This document shows positions 8,625 through 17,406 of a DNA stretch of 64,000 nucleotides, piece after piece. The DNA is taken from NCBI RefSeq assembly GCF_004114975.1, contig NZ_CP030051.1, positions 6,200,001 to 6,264,000 on the forward strand. The letters are read 5' to 3'. The stretch's first letter is position 1; every line of letters starts with the position of its first letter. The stretch comes from Bradyrhizobium guangdongense. Lineage in GTDB: Bacteria; Pseudomonadota; Alphaproteobacteria; Rhizobiales; Xanthobacteraceae. A program made the translations under genes and the position numbers. The notes under the pieces were generated by a model, which saw nothing but the letters and a program-made list of their open reading frames with translations, made no database searches and had not been told where the DNA came from.

Positions 8625-8767
8625 CACCTGTTGTCCCAGCCGCCCGAAGGCTAGGGGCAAGAGGCGAAGGACCCGTAAAAGCGCTTGGTGTCTCGGAGCT
8701 TAACGGAGTGCTGAAATTATGGAGAGAGCGAGTTCCATGCCCTCCGTCTCTTCGAGGAGGCGACGGA

Positions 8768-8998
8768 TCAGGACGCCCGCTCCCGCCGATCCAACTGCGC
8801 TCGTGCGAGGCGACCGTGGCTCTCGTCAGCCAGCAGCTTGCCGGTCGCGCTATTGACGAAGTGGACCGAGCCGCAGGCGAGGCACGTGACGGAAAGATGC
8901 GAGTTCCCCGCCTCGGATATGTCGGCAGACGGACCCGAAAGCCGGTGTTGCACGTTCATGCCCGTGCGAGGGCACTTGAAGAGGATGTTGCGATCCAT
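8768..8998 (-). CDS. Small putative zinc-ribbon-like protein (76 aa), hypothetical
   Basis: A 76-residue cytoplasmic protein starting MDRNILFKCPRTGMNVQH. It has one N-terminal Cys in CPRTG and a CLACG pair followed by SVHFVNSATGKLL. This resembles half of a small zinc-ribbon or rubredoxin-like knuckle, although only three cysteines are visible. The C-terminus (RRERAS) is basic. It is divergent from the 70-residue protein at 9122, with about 120 bases between the starts. Short proteins beginning with this CPRTG motif are recalled as conserved hypotheticals in Bradyrhizobium; no function is known to me. The alternative plus-strand frame over this region lacks domains and a ribosome site. Confidence 0.7.
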   Translation of the reverse strand: MDRNILFKCPRTGMNVQHRLSGPSADISEAGNSHLSVTCLACGSVHFVNSATGKLLADESHGRLARAQLDRRERAS

Positions 8999-9121
8999 GG
9001 ACCCAATATGCGCCTTCGCACGCGGCAGCGAAATTGCGGAGCAGTACGTAAGGGCTTGGCCGGATTCCGGGGACGCCTTTGCCAGAGACGCAGAACGTCA
9101 CGTGAAGGAACAGTAGCCACC

Positions 9122-9334
9122 ATGACCCGCTTCATCGTTCGCTTCATGAAGGAGGTGCTCGGCGAAAGAGGGCAGAGCTCGGAAGTCTGTCAGACTGCCG
9201 TCGAGCTGGACGCTCGCAATGCGGAAGAAGCCGAGCAAAAGGCCAAGGATCGCTTCTGTCGAATGCACGGCACGGAGGAGTGGTCTCTGCATGCCGATCA
9301 CATCAAAGTGGACCCGGCCGATTTTCCATCCTGA
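9122..9334 (+). CDS. Small hypothetical protein (70 aa)
   Basis: ATG at 9122 gives a 70-residue acidic protein starting MTRFIVRFMKEVLGERGQ. GAAGGA lies about 10 bases upstream. The frame is open much further upstream, to 8708, but that part has no coding character and overlaps the opposite-strand zinc-ribbon-like gene. The middle (CQTAVELDARNAEEAEQKAK) is predicted helical, followed by RFCRMHGTEEWSLHADHIKV, so a compact alpha/beta domain is possible. It reads towards the monohaem cytochrome gene 81 bases downstream and may be cotranscribed with it. No family is recognised. Confidence 0.65.
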   Translation: MTRFIVRFMKEVLGERGQSSEVCQTAVELDARNAEEAEQKAKDRFCRMHGTEEWSLHADHIKVDPADFPS

Positions 9335-9415
9335 TCTCGAGCGGAAGGTCTCACCATGGGTCGAAGTCCCGAGCGGCCCGGCCCCATTTCTCTCCCCCAA
9401 GCCCGGAGGTCTGGC

Positions 9416-9727
9416 ATGTCGAAAGCGCTGAGTCTCTTGATCCTTGCCGTGGTCGTGTTCGCGCCTCCCAAACCGGCGGCCGCAGCCGATGCACTTCATG
9501 GCAAGGACATCGCGACGCGCTGGTGCGCGAGCTGCCACATCGTCGAGAAAGGCCAAACGAACGCGACAGACCAGGCTCCGCCATTCTCCTACCTGGCAAG
9601 ATCGCCTGATTTCGATCAGAACAAGCTTGCGTTCCTGCTGCTCAAGTCGCACCCGAACATGCCGCAGGTCTCGCTCAACAGGGCCGAAATTTCCGACCTG
9701 GCCGACTACATCCGCTCGCTGAAATGA
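9416..9727 (+). CDS. Monohaem c-type cytochrome (103 aa)
   Basis: Small class I cytochrome c acting in the periplasm as an electron carrier. The ATG at 9416 follows CCGGAGG and starts MSKALSLLILAVVVFAPP, a signal peptide ending AAA. The mature protein carries one haem site, CASCH, about 35 residues in. A likely distal Met ligand lies in HPNMPQVSL, and the C-terminal helix LADYIRSLK is typical of cytochrome c. Its short length (about 80 mature residues) fits soluble cytochrome c5/c551-like carriers or subunits of dehydrogenases. No dehydrogenase partner is adjacent. It is convergent with the DASS permease gene. Confidence 0.9.
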   Translation: MSKALSLLILAVVVFAPPKPAAAADALHGKDIATRWCASCHIVEKGQTNATDQAPPFSYLARSPDFDQNKLAFLLLKSHPNMPQVSLNRAEISDLADYIRSLK

Positions 9728-9749
9728 CCCCGGCAAGGCCGCAGCGCAA

Positions 9750-11246
9750 TCACTTCCACAACCCGACGAACGGCCAGTAAGTGAACATGAACAGCATGAT
9801 GAGGCCGTACATGATGACGGCGAGCGGCAGACCGAGCCGCATCATGTCGCGCGTCGTGAAGCCGCCGGCGCCGTAGGCGATCATGGCAGGAGCCGAGGTC
9901 ACCGGGATGATCGAAAGACATTGGGCGATGAGCGCCACAGCGAGCACGATGCCGACGATCGGCAGGTCCGGATTATGCAGCGAGACCAGGAAGCCGATGA
10001 TCGCCGGTGTGATCGCGGTGAGGCATGAGGTGATGCTGGTGAAGCAGAAGCGGACGAAGAACACGACGACGAAGATCATGATCGCCAGTGCCGTGACCGA
10101 CAGGCCTCCCATCCCGGATTCGACGAACGCCACCTTGGACAGCCACGCCGCACCGCCGGTCCTGGTCAGCATCTCCGCCATCGAAATACCCGCGCCGAAC
10201 AGCAGGATCGAGTTCCAGTCAATTCGCTTGTAGAGCTCGTTGCAGGTGATGACGCCGACACCCGGCAAGACGAGCAGGAGCACGCAAAGCACCGAAATGG
10301 CGGATGCCTCGACATGGTGGATCTTGTCGGTCGCCCAGAGCAGGATCGTCAGCGCCATGATGAACGACGCCCGCTTCTCCGCCGTCGACATCGGCCCGAT
10401 CTCGGCGATGCGCGCGGCGATGTAGTCAGGGCCTCCCGGCAATTCGGCAAACTCAAACTTGAAGAGCCGCGTCGCCAGGAAGTACAGCCCGATCGAAAAC
10501 ACCACCGTGTAGGGAAAGAGGTCGATCAGCCAGTCGAGATAGCCGACCTGAGGCTGACCGGCCCCGGTCAGGAAGTTGACCATCACCGGGTTGGGTGCGG
10601 CCCCGGTGAGCACGCCGACACCGGTCACCGACGGCAGGATGCCGGCAAGCAGGAGCATGGCCCTGCCGATCTGGCTGTTGCGGGGAAGACCGAAGGCCTC
10701 GGTCAAGCCGATCACGATCGGAACGAGCGTCGCCGCGCGGGCGATCACCGAGGGAATGAAGAAGGTGAGCGCAAAGGCGGTCAGGATGATCCCAAACATG
10801 ATCGCATGGGTGTTCGCGCCGACCAGCTTGAGGATCAGATAGGCCACCCTTTTCTCGAGCCCCGTGCTGGTGATCGCCGCCGCCATGGCCAGACCCGCCG
10901 CGACGAACAGCCAGCCGCTGTTCGAGAAGCCGCTGAGTGCGAGCGGAATGGCCTTTGCCGTTCCGAGCATGGCGCCGGTGCCGCCTGCCGGGGGCGAAAA
11001 GCCGAGCGCAAGGATCAGCAGGAAGACGAGCGCGACCGCGCTGACGCCGTACGGAATCGCCTCAGTGATCCACATCAGCACGACGAAAGCCATTACGGCG
11101 ATGACGCGCTGGCCCGCCGGTGAGAGACCGGCCGGAGACGGCGCCATGATGATCGCCATCGTGATTGCGAGGCCGATCAGCACCGTCAGGAATTTCCTCG
11201 TGCCCGGTCCGGTCGTTTCGGACGCAGCATGAACCAGCGTCGACAT
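9750..11246 (-). CDS. DASS (SLC13) family anion/dicarboxylate permease
   Basis: A 498-residue inner-membrane transporter with about 11-12 hydrophobic helices, in the divalent anion:Na+ symporter family that imports succinate-type dicarboxylates, sulfate or other carboxylates. Family-like features include MWITEAIPYGVSAVALVF near the N-terminus, two SNS/TSS-like re-entrant regions (GFSNSGWLFVAAGLAMAAAI; FTSITSCLTAITPAI), TGAAPNPVMVNFL and the second-half FGAGISMAEML. The gene lies downstream of, and on the same strand as, an ADP-forming acyl-CoA synthetase and an enoyl-CoA hydratase-like gene (44-base gap). It probably brings in the acid those enzymes use. The substrate cannot be read from the sequence. 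Confidence 0.85.
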   Translation of the reverse strand: MSTLVHAASETTGPGTRKFLTVLIGLAITMAIIMAPSPAGLSPAGQRVIAVMAFVVLMWITEAIPYGVSAVALVFLLILALGFSPPAGGTGAMLGTAKAIPLALSGFSNSGWLFVAAGLAMAAAITSTGLEKRVAYLILKLVGANTHAIMFGIILTAFALTFFIPSVIARAATLVPIVIGLTEAFGLPRNSQIGRAMLLLAGILPSVTGVGVLTGAAPNPVMVNFLTGAGQPQVGYLDWLIDLFPYTVVFSIGLYFLATRLFKFEFAELPGGPDYIAARIAEIGPMSTAEKRASFIMALTILLWATDKIHHVEASAISVLCVLLLVLPGVGVITCNELYKRIDWNSILLFGAGISMAEMLTRTGGAAWLSKVAFVESGMGGLSVTALAIMIFVVVFFVRFCFTSITSCLTAITPAIIGFLVSLHNPDLPIVGIVLAVALIAQCLSIIPVTSAPAMIAYGAGGFTTRDMMRLGLPLAVIMYGLIMLFMFTYWPFVGLWK

Positions 11247-11290
11247 GCGTTTCCTCCATCCTTTTTTTGTTCGGCGAGGTGCCGGTGGCG

Positions 11291-13390
11291 TCAGGTTCGA
11301 CCTGCCGCGCCCAGCATCACGACGCCATCGGCGGCGCGCACACCCTGGCCCGCCGGCAGGACGAAGACCGGGTTGATCTCGGCCTCGATCAGGCGCTCGC
11401 CGAGCTGCGCCGTCATCAGCGAAAACGCCACGATGGCAGACTCCAATGCCTCGACGTCCAGCTTCGGCCGTCCGCGAAATCCGTCGAGCAGCGGCCAGGT
11501 GATCAGGTCATGCAGCATCGCGAGCGCCTCCTCGCGGCTGAGGCCGCCCATCGGCGGCAGCAGGCGCATGGTCGTGTCCTTGAAGAGCTCCGCGGTGACG
11601 CCGCCCATGCCAAGCAGGACCGCCGTGCCGAGCGCATCGCGGTGCATGCCGAGAATCAATTCAGTGCCGCCCGCGACCATCTCCTGAACCAGGAAGCGTT
11701 GCGGGCGCTGGCCGGTCGCCTTCTCCACGTCGTTTGCCATGGCGATCAATCGCTCGCCGATCGTATCGGGCGTCAGATTGACGGCGACGCCGCCGACCTC
11801 GCTCTTGTGCGTGATCTCTCCGGACAGGATCTTCAGGACGACTTTTCCGCCGAGCTCGGCCGCCGCCGATGCCGCCTCGTTCGGCGTCTGGACAATCCGC
11901 TCGCTCACCCCCGGGATGCCGAAGCGCGCGAACAACGCCTTGGCCTCGGCCTCGTCGAGCGAGCCTTCCGGCAGGTCGGCGATGTCAACCTGCCGCTCTA
12001 GCAACGAAGCCACTTCGCCCCGCGCGGACCGGCTGGCCTGCAGCAAGCCGGAGAATGCGGAGGCGCAGCTTTCGGCCGATGTGTAAGCCGGCACGCCGCG
12101 TGCGGTGAGGACCGCGCCGACATCAGGCGCGTGCGGGCTGACATAGGCGATGACAGGCTTGTCGGATTCGTGCAGACAGTCATGGACGGCGTCTGCCAGC
12201 AACGCTGGAGATCCGACCGCCGACGATCCCGCGATCACGACGAGCGCATCATAGGACGGGCTCGCGAGCAAGGCGCGGATCGCACCCCGCAGGATATCCG
12301 GATGCAAGCCGGCCAGGGTCAGGTCGACCGGATTGCGGTCGAAATTGGCGTGGGAGCCCGATTGCAGAGCGGCGAGCCGCGCGGCGGTCTTCGCGTCGGG
12401 CGCGGGCGTCTCGAAACCGGCGACACCAAGACTGTCCGAGACGATGGTTCCGGCGCCGCCAGTGGACGTGAGGATCGCCACGCGCCTGCCGCCGAGCTTC
12501 CGCCCGGCAGCGAGCGCCGCCGGAATATCGAGCAGCTCCTCGAACGTCTTCGCGCGGATCACGCCCACCTGCCTGAACAGCGCATCGTACATCCGATCAG
12601 AGCCGGCGAGCGCGCCGGTGTGCGACACCGCCGCCTTGGCGCCGGCCTCGGAGCGGCCGATCTTGAAAGCCACCACCGGTTTGCCGGTTTCGCGCGCCTT
12701 TCGTACCGCCTCGCGGAAACGGCCCGGGTGCCTGATTGCCTCGACATACAGCGCGATCACTTTGGTGGCTTCGTCCGCGGCCAGAAACTCGATGAAGTCC
12801 GAAAGATCGAGATCGGCTTCGTTGCTGGTGGAGACCAGCTTCGACAAACCGATGCCGCGCGCCGCCGCGCGAGACAGCAGGGCACCGAGAATGCCGCCGC
12901 TTTGCGATACCAGCCCGATGGAACCAGCAGGGAAATGATCCATCGCCAGCGCGCCCGAGGCAGACAGCACGATGTTGTCGGTCAGGTTGACGAGACCAAT
13001 CGTGTTGGGGCCAAGGATGCGCATCGAGCCGGCGGCTTCCAGAAGCACTTTCTGCCGCAGCGCCCCCTCCTCGCCGGTCTCGGTATAGCCGGCGGCAAGG
13101 ACGATCGCCGCAGCGGCGCCTTTCCTGGCGAGCTCCCGTACGGCGAGATGCGCGCGCTCAGCGGCCAACAGGACAATCCCGACGTCGGGTACACAGGGGA
13201 GTGCCTCGATATCGCGGTAGCAGGTCAGCTCCCCGATGCGTTCCACCTTCGGGTTGACGGGGTAGATGGCGCCCGCAAAGCCGTGCTTCTGCAGGAACGA
13301 CACCGGCCGCCCCGAGGTCTTGTTCGGATCGGCCGAGGCGCCGATGACGGCCACGCTCCGCGGCCGAATGAGACGTGCGACGGCGTTCAT
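11291..13390 (-). CDS. ADP-forming acyl-CoA synthetase (acetate--CoA ligase family), fused subunits
   Basis: A 699-residue enzyme that makes an acyl-CoA from a carboxylic acid, CoA and ATP, releasing ADP and phosphate through a phospho-His. Domains in order: CoA-binding Rossmann fold (residues about 1-130, SVAVIGASADPNKTSG), succinyl-CoA-ligase-like region (about 140-450) with the phosphorylated His in AAVSHTGALAGSD, and a C-terminal ATP-grasp domain (about 480-690; VVLKILSGEITHKSEVGGV, EAEINPVFVL). The alpha and beta parts are fused, as usual for bacterial members. It overlaps the upstream hydratase gene by four bases (translational coupling) and is followed by the permease gene. Acid specificity is unknown; the DASS neighbour suggests a dicarboxylate or hydroxy acid. 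Confidence 0.9.
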   Translation of the reverse strand: MNAVARLIRPRSVAVIGASADPNKTSGRPVSFLQKHGFAGAIYPVNPKVERIGELTCYRDIEALPCVPDVGIVLLAAERAHLAVRELARKGAAAAIVLAAGYTETGEEGALRQKVLLEAAGSMRILGPNTIGLVNLTDNIVLSASGALAMDHFPAGSIGLVSQSGGILGALLSRAAARGIGLSKLVSTSNEADLDLSDFIEFLAADEATKVIALYVEAIRHPGRFREAVRKARETGKPVVAFKIGRSEAGAKAAVSHTGALAGSDRMYDALFRQVGVIRAKTFEELLDIPAALAAGRKLGGRRVAILTSTGGAGTIVSDSLGVAGFETPAPDAKTAARLAALQSGSHANFDRNPVDLTLAGLHPDILRGAIRALLASPSYDALVVIAGSSAVGSPALLADAVHDCLHESDKPVIAYVSPHAPDVGAVLTARGVPAYTSAESCASAFSGLLQASRSARGEVASLLERQVDIADLPEGSLDEAEAKALFARFGIPGVSERIVQTPNEAASAAAELGGKVVLKILSGEITHKSEVGGVAVNLTPDTIGERLIAMANDVEKATGQRPQRFLVQEMVAGGTELILGMHRDALGTAVLLGMGGVTAELFKDTTMRLLPPMGGLSREEALAMLHDLITWPLLDGFRGRPKLDVEALESAIVAFSLMTAQLGERLIEAEINPVFVLPAGQGVRAADGVVMLGAAGRT

Positions 13391-14187
13391 GGCGTCACTC
13401 CTTCAAGGACCGATTTTGCAAGGAACGCCATCACCGCTTCACGATGCTCGGCGCTGGTGTAGCAGATGGCCTGGGCCTGGCTGCCGAGATCGAAGATCTC
13501 GTGCGCCGAACGCTCGAAGGTCTGGTTCAGGATCTTCTTGCTCAGCGCCAGCGCGGTGGGCGATCCCTGTGCGAGCTCGACCGCCCATGCCTGTGCTGCC
13601 GATAGCAGCTCGCCGGAAGCGACCTTGCGATCGAGAATGCCGAGCGCGAGAGCCTCTTCCGCCTCCACCATCCGCCCGGTGAAAATCAGCTCCTTGGCCC
13701 TGGGGAGCCCGACCCGGCGCGGCAGAAAATAGGATCCGCCGCCGTCGGGGATCAGTCCACGTTTGATGTAGGACCAGGTGAATTTCGAACGCTCCGAGCC
13801 GATCAGGAAATCGCATGCGAGCGCGGTATCGGCGCCGAGACCGGCCGCCGCGCCGTTGACAGCGGCGATGGTCGGCTTCGGCAGGTTGAGCAGCATGGAT
13901 TGCACCCGATGCACGCCCTGCTGCCGGCTCCAGCCATTGAACGCGACTTCGCCCTGCGGAGCTTCCAGGCGCCGCTTCATGCCGCTGATGTCACCGCCTG
14001 CACAAAACGCCGAGCCCCGCCCTGTCAAGACCAGCGCCCGGATCGCGTTGTCGCTCGTGACCGCCTGGAGCGCATCCACGAACTCGGTGCGCATGTCGTC
14101 GCTCATGGCGTTGCGGCGATCGGGCCTGTTCAACGCGATCGTCGCAACGCCGGCGTCGACCGAGAATTCGATGAGTTGATAGGTCAT
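13387..14187 (-). CDS. Enoyl-CoA hydratase/isomerase family protein
   Basis: A crotonase-fold protein of 266 residues. ATG at 14187 has GAAGG seven bases upstream and is preferred over the ATG at 14220, which has none. The oxyanion-hole regions are present: AFCAGGDISGMK and AAVNGAAAGLGADTALACD. The two catalytic Glu of classical hydratases are not conserved: where rat hydratase has GGGCE there is GLGAD, and the second site reads WSYIKRG. The stretch GLIPDGGGSYFLPR keeps the Asp seen in PaaG-type isomerases, so an isomerase or another crotonase reaction is as likely as hydration. It is the first gene of a three-gene operon with the acyl-CoA synthetase and permease, divergent from an IclR regulator. 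Confidence 0.85.
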   Translation of the reverse strand: MTYQLIEFSVDAGVATIALNRPDRRNAMSDDMRTEFVDALQAVTSDNAIRALVLTGRGSAFCAGGDISGMKRRLEAPQGEVAFNGWSRQQGVHRVQSMLLNLPKPTIAAVNGAAAGLGADTALACDFLIGSERSKFTWSYIKRGLIPDGGGSYFLPRRVGLPRAKELIFTGRMVEAEEALALGILDRKVASGELLSAAQAWAVELAQGSPTALALSKKILNQTFERSAHEIFDLGSQAQAICYTSAEHREAVMAFLAKSVLEGVTP

Positions 14188-14462
14188 GTGCAGGCCTTCG
14201 ATCGTTGTTGGTGCATTCATCGTAGAGGACGCATCATTCCGGCCGCGCCGGCGGTGCCGACCCGGGTCTTGCGGCGCGCTTGCGCCGGGAGATCAACGAT
14301 GTATCGATTTCAAGCCGGACTCCGTCGCGTCCAAATCGACGAGCCGGGCCGGAAATTATCCAGCAGGACTATGAGACAGCGTTTCGTGCTCCCGAGATGC
14401 TTTGCGCTTGGTTTTATGGCTTGCGTCTATAGCGAACTGTCATAGAAAGGTGCAGCCTACGT

Positions 14463-14477
14463 TTCCATTAAGTGGAA
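14463..14477. promoter_or_regulatory. Candidate IclR-family operator (TTCCA-N5-TGGAA)
   Basis: TTCCATTAAGTGGAA is a perfect 5-base inverted repeat with a 5-base spacer. It lies 19 bases before the IclR start codon in the 309-base divergent region shared with the hydratase operon. IclR-family operators often have TGGAA/TTCCA-type half sites, so autoregulation is plausible. Confidence 0.4.
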
Positions 14478-14496
14478 TTTGCTCGAGGAGAGGCGG

Positions 14497-15273
14497 ATGG
14501 CTCTGACGCGGCAATATGCCGGCGGCGCAAATGGAAACCGATCGCTGGAGCGCGGCATCGAAATCCTGCGCGCGTTCCGGCCCGGCGTCGATACGCTCGG
14601 GAATGGCGAGATCGCCGAGCGGACCGGTCTGCCTCGCTCCACGGTCAGCCGCCTGACCAAGACGCTGGTCGCGTTCGGCGTGCTCGACGAAGTCCGGACC
14701 GAGCGGACTTATCGATTGGCCGCCGCCGTCCTCAGCCTCGGCCACGCCGTTCGGATGGGATCGCCGGTGCTCAAGGTGCTGGGTCCGCTGATGCGCGCCG
14801 AATCCACGCGGCGCCGGCTCAACGTCGGTCTGGCGACGGCCGATCGTGCGATGATGGTCTATCTGGAATCCATCCGCTACAGCCCGCGCCCGACGCTGCG
14901 CAGCATCGTGGCGGGTCAACAGGTGCCGATGGAACTGACCTCGCTCGGACGCGCCTATCTCGCGGGGCTTTCGGACGAGAGGCGCGAGAGGCTGCTCGCA
15001 CAGTTCAGACGCCGCAATGCCGCCGCGACCAGGACCCTGATCGCCGAGGTGCAGAAGTCGATCCGCTCGGTCAGGCGCGACGGCTATTGTGCGGTCTCCT
15101 GGCAGCCCGGCGTCCTCGCCGTCGCCACGCCGGTCGTCCTCGAAGGTCTACCGGTTTACGCGCTCAACATGAGCGTGCAAGACATTGAGCCGACCGAAGC
15201 CCTTGGTGCGGAGATCGGCAGCTACCTCATCGCGTTCGCCGCGCGATGCAAGGGAGCACTCGCGGGGCGGTGA
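14497..15273 (+). CDS. IclR family transcriptional regulator
   Basis: A 258-residue regulator. ATG at 14497 directly follows GAGGAGAGGCGG. The N-terminal winged HTH is clear: SLERGIEILRAFRPG, then GNGEIAERTGLPRSTVSRLTK with the recognition helix, then the wing LDEVRTERTYRLAAAVLSLG. The C-terminal effector-binding domain (about residues 85-250) includes LTSLGRAYLAGL, RRDGYCAVSWQPGVLAVATPV and a final IGSYLIAFAAR. Such proteins usually sense an aromatic or small organic acid. Divergence from the hydratase/acyl-CoA synthetase/permease operon, with a TTCCA-N5-TGGAA palindrome between them, makes that operon its likely target. It ends two bases before the convergent LysR gene. Confidence 0.9.
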   Translation: MALTRQYAGGANGNRSLERGIEILRAFRPGVDTLGNGEIAERTGLPRSTVSRLTKTLVAFGVLDEVRTERTYRLAAAVLSLGHAVRMGSPVLKVLGPLMRAESTRRRLNVGLATADRAMMVYLESIRYSPRPTLRSIVAGQQVPMELTSLGRAYLAGLSDERRERLLAQFRRRNAAATRTLIAEVQKSIRSVRRDGYCAVSWQPGVLAVATPVVLEGLPVYALNMSVQDIEPTEALGAEIGSYLIAFAARCKGALAGR

Positions 15274-15275
15274 TC

Positions 15276-16223
15276 TCACGTCGCCGCGGCCGCCTGGTAG
15301 AGCCGATCGCGCAGCCAGGCGTGACCTGCATCCTCCTGGTTGCGCGGGTGCCACAGCGCGACGATGCGGGCGGGCGGCAGATCGAGCGGCGGAGGCGTGA
15401 GGTCGAGCTCGTGGGCGAAGCGCATCAGGAAGCGCCGCGGCAGCGTGCAGATGCAATCGCTGTGCGCGAGGATGACCGGGGCGAGCGCATAGGTCTGGAT
15501 CGAGACGGCAACGCGCCTGGAACGGCCGAGCGCAGCCAGCGCGTCGTCGACCAGGCCTGCGAAGCCGCCGCCATCCGCGGAGATCAGCAGATGGTCGGAT
15601 GCGCAAAACTTGTCGAGATCGAGAGCACCTGTTCCGCGCGGGTGGCCCTTCCGCTGCGCGGTCAGGAAGCTGTCCTCGAACAGTGGACGCTGCATCAGCT
15701 CGCCGCTGGTCCGGTCGGGCCCTGTGACCAGAACATCGATCTCGCCGCGTTCGAGGCGATCGACGATATCGGGCGTGGGGTGGACAAGCGCGAGCCGCGT
15801 GCGCGGAGCCATCGCGGTCAGTTGGGCGACGAACCCGGGCGCCAGCGTCACCGCCGGATTCTCGTGAATGGCAACGACGAAGGTGCGCTGGTCCCGCGCA
15901 GGGTCGAATACCGCCGGTCCCTCGACCATGCGGCGCAGCCGGCCGAGCACCTCTGCGAGCTCCGCCTGCAGCTCTACGGCCCGCGTCGTCGGCACTACGC
16001 CCCGCCCCGACGCTGCGGGCACGAACAGCGGGTCGGCGAACACCTGCCGCAGCCGGTTCAGCCGGGCCGACAGCGCCGGCTGCCCGATGTTCAGCCTTAA
16101 CGCCGCACGGGTGACGTTGCGCTCGCGCAGCAGCGCCTCCAAAGCGAGCAGCAGGCCGAGGTCGATCTCGGCGAGGTCGGAATCGTCGACCGGCCGGCCC
16201 GGACCACGTTCGACATCCGTCAT
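15276..16223 (-). CDS. LysR family transcriptional regulator
   Basis: A 315-residue LysR-type regulator. ATG at 16223 has GGAGA seven bases upstream; the frame is open to 16403 but the extra 60 residues are not conserved-looking. The N-terminal HTH lies at about residues 20-75 (DLGLLLALEALLRERNVTRAALRLNIGQPALSARLNRLR), followed by DPLFVPAASGRGVVPT as in NodD/LeuO-like members. The ligand-binding region includes RTFVVAIHENPAVTL and RGEIDVLVTGPD. The ending ALWHPRNQEDAGHAWLRDRLYQ is the usual NodD/SyrM-like C-terminus. It is divergent from the metallo-beta-lactamase-fold and alpha/beta hydrolase pair, so those genes are the likely target. The 243-base intergenic region presumably holds its site, which I could not pick out. 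Confidence 0.9.
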   Translation of the reverse strand: MTDVERGPGRPVDDSDLAEIDLGLLLALEALLRERNVTRAALRLNIGQPALSARLNRLRQVFADPLFVPAASGRGVVPTTRAVELQAELAEVLGRLRRMVEGPAVFDPARDQRTFVVAIHENPAVTLAPGFVAQLTAMAPRTRLALVHPTPDIVDRLERGEIDVLVTGPDRTSGELMQRPLFEDSFLTAQRKGHPRGTGALDLDKFCASDHLLISADGGGFAGLVDDALAALGRSRRVAVSIQTYALAPVILAHSDCICTLPRRFLMRFAHELDLTPPPLDLPPARIVALWHPRNQEDAGHAWLRDRLYQAAAAT

Positions 16224-16466
16224 CGAGACATCTCCATTTACGCAGACGAGCGCGGCCGGATGAGCCGCGGAGACACAGTTAGGGCTTTCGCGCCGGCATG
16301 AAAAGGCAGGCCGCCAGCCCGCGGCATCACCGGCATCGATGTGACCTATCGAGCTCGCGGTACTCCCGGCGGCGCAGCCCGGCTCGTACCTCACGGCCAC
16401 CACGGCGGGTCCGGGACGTCGGCAATTACGCCGCGTCCGGCCTCAAGCGAAGCGAAGGAGGCCTCG

Positions 16467-17390
16467 GTGACGCAGGAGACGAAGACCTACCACATTGGTG
16501 ATGCAGCTATCACGCGGATCGACGAACTGGCGCTGGCGGCCTTTCAGTTCGGCACGCTCTATCCCGGCGCGGATCCGGAGGCGCTGGAACGCCAGCGGGG
16601 GCGGCTCGAAGCCGGATCGTTCGATCCTGCGACCGGCACATTCATCCAGAGCATCCACAGCTGGCTGGTCAGAACGCCGCACCACACCATCCTGATCGAT
16701 ACCGCAACCGGCAACGACAAGGACAGACCCGACATTCCGCCGCTGCACCGGCTCAACCAACCCTTCCTCGCGCGGCTGGCTGCTGCGGGCGTCACGCCGG
16801 AGGACATCGACTATGTGCTGCTCACCCATGTCCATGCCGATCACGTCGGCTGGAACACGCGCCTTGTCGACGGTCGCTGGGTCCCGACGTTCCCCAACGC
16901 GACCTACATCTTCTCGCGCGTCGAGCAGGCCTATGGCGAGAGCCTGGCCAAGGGCGCGGAGCCGGACACGAATCCGGCGCTCGGCCCTGCCCTGCGCAAG
17001 CCCGCCGATCGCGTCTATGACGACAGCGTGCGGCCGGTGATCGATGGCGGCCTGGCCCGGCCTATCACCGTGGACGGCGGCGAGGTCCTGGAGGGAATTT
17101 CGTTCATCCCGACGCCGGGCCACAGCGTCGACCACGCCTCGATCCGCCTCGTCTCGCGCGGCGAGACAGCGCTGTTCGCCGGCGACGTGATGCATCATCC
17201 GCTCCAGGTCTACGAGCCCTCGCTCAACTCCTGCTTCTGCGAATTCCCGGAAGCAGCGCTCCGTTCGCGCAAATTCGCGCTGGAGGACGCGGCCGAGCGC
17301 GGCGCTGCCGTCTTCACCACCCATTTCGCGCAGTCCTCCGCCGGGCGCATCACGCGCAACGGCGAGCGCTTCGCCTGGCAATTCCTTTGA
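16467..17390 (+). CDS. Metallo-beta-lactamase-fold hydrolase
   Basis: A 307-residue MBL-fold enzyme. GTG at 16467 has GAAGGAGG just upstream; the frame is open to 16341 without a better start. The zinc signature is intact: LLTHVHADHVGW (HxHxDH) at about residue 120, a further His in PTPGHSVDHAS near 215, Asp in ALFAGDVMHHP, and a last His in FTTHFAQSS. The family hydrolyses esters, lactones or phosphoesters; the N-terminal region FQFGTLYPGADPEAL and long insertions resemble lactonase/quorum-quenching-like members, but specificity is unknown. It is followed by an alpha/beta hydrolase gene after 16 bases, so the two probably act on one substrate in the cytoplasm. No signal peptide. Confidence 0.85.
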   Translation: MTQETKTYHIGDAAITRIDELALAAFQFGTLYPGADPEALERQRGRLEAGSFDPATGTFIQSIHSWLVRTPHHTILIDTATGNDKDRPDIPPLHRLNQPFLARLAAAGVTPEDIDYVLLTHVHADHVGWNTRLVDGRWVPTFPNATYIFSRVEQAYGESLAKGAEPDTNPALGPALRKPADRVYDDSVRPVIDGGLARPITVDGGEVLEGISFIPTPGHSVDHASIRLVSRGETALFAGDVMHHPLQVYEPSLNSCFCEFPEAALRSRKFALEDAAERGAAVFTTHFAQSSAGRITRNGERFAWQFL

Positions 17391-17406
17391 TCGGGGAAGA
17401 ACGACG

